Both the position numbers and the translations under genes were made by a program. Shown piece by piece: positions 63,181-64,000 of a DNA stretch of 64,000 nucleotides. The stretch covers positions 1 through 64,000 of the forward strand of contig JARKNW010000020.1 in NCBI GenBank assembly GCA_029976075.1, read 5' to 3'. The number at the start of each line of letters is the position of its first letter. Position 1 is the stretch's first letter. This stretch comes from Pleomorphomonas sp. GTDB taxonomy: Bacteria > Pseudomonadota > Alphaproteobacteria > Rhizobiales > Pleomorphomonadaceae. Below the pieces are notes generated by a model, which saw nothing but the letters and a program-made list of their open reading frames with translations, was not told the DNA's origin and did no database searches.

Positions 63181-63519
63181 TCAGTTATTGACGGGCACTT
63201 CGACGAAAGCGCTGTCGGCCGGATCCCAGTAGCGCACGATCTTGGTGTTGGTTTTCACGGCGTCATGGGTGCCGACAACCGGCGTGGTACCAACCTTCGT
63301 CGTCACAAACGCACTGTCAGCCGGATCCCAAGTCGTCACGGTTTCCGTGTAACGCGCCGTGTCGTTGTTGCGAACAGCGGGAACCTGCATCGTTCCTGGC
63401 ACGAAGGCGCTGTCGGCCGGATCATAGTAGTAGGACTGCTCGGCGGCGGAAGCCAAGCTCGGAAGGGCGATGGCGGCAGTTGCTGCAACGACGGCGAGAG
63501 TTAAGGTTTTCATTTCCAT
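63181..63519 (-). CDS. Small secreted protein with three DPADSAFV repeats
   Basis: A 112-residue protein with a signal peptide ([23 protein letters not shown], cleavage ASA-A). The mature part, about 86 residues, contains the identical octapeptide DPADSAFV at residues 33-40, 65-72 and 99-106, each preceded by an aromatic residue (YY, TW, YW) and spaced 32 and 34 residues apart. The linkers are Thr/Val-rich and beta-like. No known domain is recognised. The start may be ATG 63519 or the in-frame ATG 63513. It is monocistronic, with its own terminator and a long upstream region with inverted repeats. Confidence 0.8.
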   Translation of the reverse strand: MEMKTLTLAVVAATAAIALPSLASAAEQSYYYDPADSAFVPGTMQVPAVRNNDTARYTETVTTWDPADSAFVTTKVGTTPVVGTHDAVKTNTKIVRYWDPADSAFVEVPVNN

Positions 63520-63651
63520 ACCCCATGTAATTCGATAGCGTCGTCAGGCCGTTGGAAGTTTTAATCCAGCCCCGGACATTCGTCTCGCTTCGATGCAGTT
63601 ACAGTTAGCCTCAGGCTATTCACGAAAATAGGGGGTGTTCATTCAATATGA

Positions 63652-63742
63652 CACGACCTGTTTCGTGATAAATTTTCACAAGCTCGTGTGATGCACTGAG
63701 AAAATGCACAATTTCTCGCGATTGAATTAACACGCTTGCGTG
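63652..63742. promoter_or_regulatory. Cluster of CACG/CGTG inverted repeats
   Basis: Three similar inverted repeats lie within 91 bases: CACGA-N6-TCGTG (63652-63667), TCACA-N6-TGTGA (63676-63691) and CACGC-TT-GCGTG (63731-63742). They sit in an AT-rich gap between the secreted repeat-protein gene and the gene starting at 63936, upstream of both. They may be binding sites for one regulator. Confidence 0.4.
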
Positions 63743-63935
63743 ATAGGGGCGTCACTCCTCGGAGCTTGCTCCTGAGGCGCATGGCTTTGCTTCCTCGCCG
63801 TTTCGCTTAAGCCCATCTCGCCTTACCACCCATGTCTTTCGCCCCCACCCTTTGAGCAAGTTCGTCGCGCGGTGTGGCGCCGTCATGATTGTCCTGTGCT
63901 ATGTCGTAGGGCGTCCCGAAAGAAGGAATGCCGCG

Positions 63936-64000
63936 ATGACTGGCCTATCCGACGCAATGCTCGCTCCCCTGGACACGCCCGCCGTGGTGATCGATGCCCG
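63936..64000 (+). CDS. DSD1/D-threonine aldolase-like PLP enzyme, 5' end only
   Basis: Twenty-one residues are visible, MTGLSDAMLAPLDTPAVVIDA, before the window ends. LDTPAVVID is the opening beta strand of the alanine-racemase-fold enzymes (D-threonine aldolase, D-serine dehydratase DSD1). AAGGA lies upstream of the ATG. Little more can be said from this fragment. Confidence 0.6.
   Translation, partial: MTGLSDAMLAPLDTPAVVIDA

Noticed and set aside
1..64000. CRISPR arrays, complete insertion sequences, prophage genes or rRNA genes
   Set aside because: No regularly spaced repeats, no complete transposase, no phage structural genes and no rRNA sequence were seen; the only mobile-element trace is the TnpB-like fragment.

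Overview
The window is GC-rich, densely packed DNA from an alphaproteobacterium, most likely of the Hyphomicrobiales (rhizobial order). The gene families support this: CUT1 and CUT2 sugar ABC operons with their own binding proteins, a SorC-type regulator, DeoR regulators, EryH/EryI-like isomerases and a rhizobial-type xylitol dehydrogenase. A three-subunit [FeFe]-hydrogenase is unusual in that class and points to a facultatively anaerobic, fermentative lifestyle. The genus cannot be fixed from this sequence alone.

Layout. 1-5.1 kb (minus strand): a CUT2 sugar transporter, a PfkB sugar kinase and the start of a tagatose-bisphosphate aldolase subunit that carries an in-frame amber codon; together they suggest tagatose/galactitol-type catabolism. 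5.3-11.65 kb (minus): a CUT1 sugar transporter with a Cys/Met-metabolism PLP lyase and an FCD-type GntR regulator. 12-15.4 kb (plus): an envelope-stress module of PspA/IM30, NfeD/YqiJ-like protein and flotillin, whose first gene is joined in frame to a relic of the N-terminal part of a TnpB transposon protein. 16-19.5 kb: a TetR-controlled EmrB/EmrA-type efflux pair. 19.6-22.4 kb: a secreted protein of unknown function, a chromate transporter and a small membrane protein.

22.7-49.5 kb is the core of the window, apparently one polyol (tetritol) catabolic island. It holds transketolase, an EryI-like isomerase, an [FeFe]-hydrogenase (HydCBA), dihydroxyacetone/erythrulose kinase set 1 (DhaK+DhaL), an EltD-like L-threitol/erythritol dehydrogenase, a DeoR regulator, transaldolase, a CUT2 transporter with a DUF2291 protein, a chemoreceptor, a SorC regulator, a xylitol-dehydrogenase-like enzyme, kinase set 2, an EryH-like isomerase and a second DeoR regulator. 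The inferred route is tetritol, then erythrulose, then erythrulose phosphate (kinases), then erythrose 4-phosphate (EryH/EryI), then the pentose phosphate pathway (transketolase, transaldolase). The hydrogenase could dispose of the NADH made by the dehydrogenases. The transketolase promoter, with its start region, recurs in degraded form in front of the second DeoR gene.

49.9-54.5 kb (minus): two adjacent fold-type-II PLP enzymes and an aldo/keto reductase that has lost two catalytic residues. 54.8-62.6 kb (plus): an unusual operon of RND pump, two-component system and MsbA-like ABC exporter. 62.8-64 kb: tRNA-Arg(CCG), a small secreted protein with three copies of an eight-residue repeat, a cluster of operator-like inverted repeats, and the start of a DSD1-type PLP enzyme that runs off the window.
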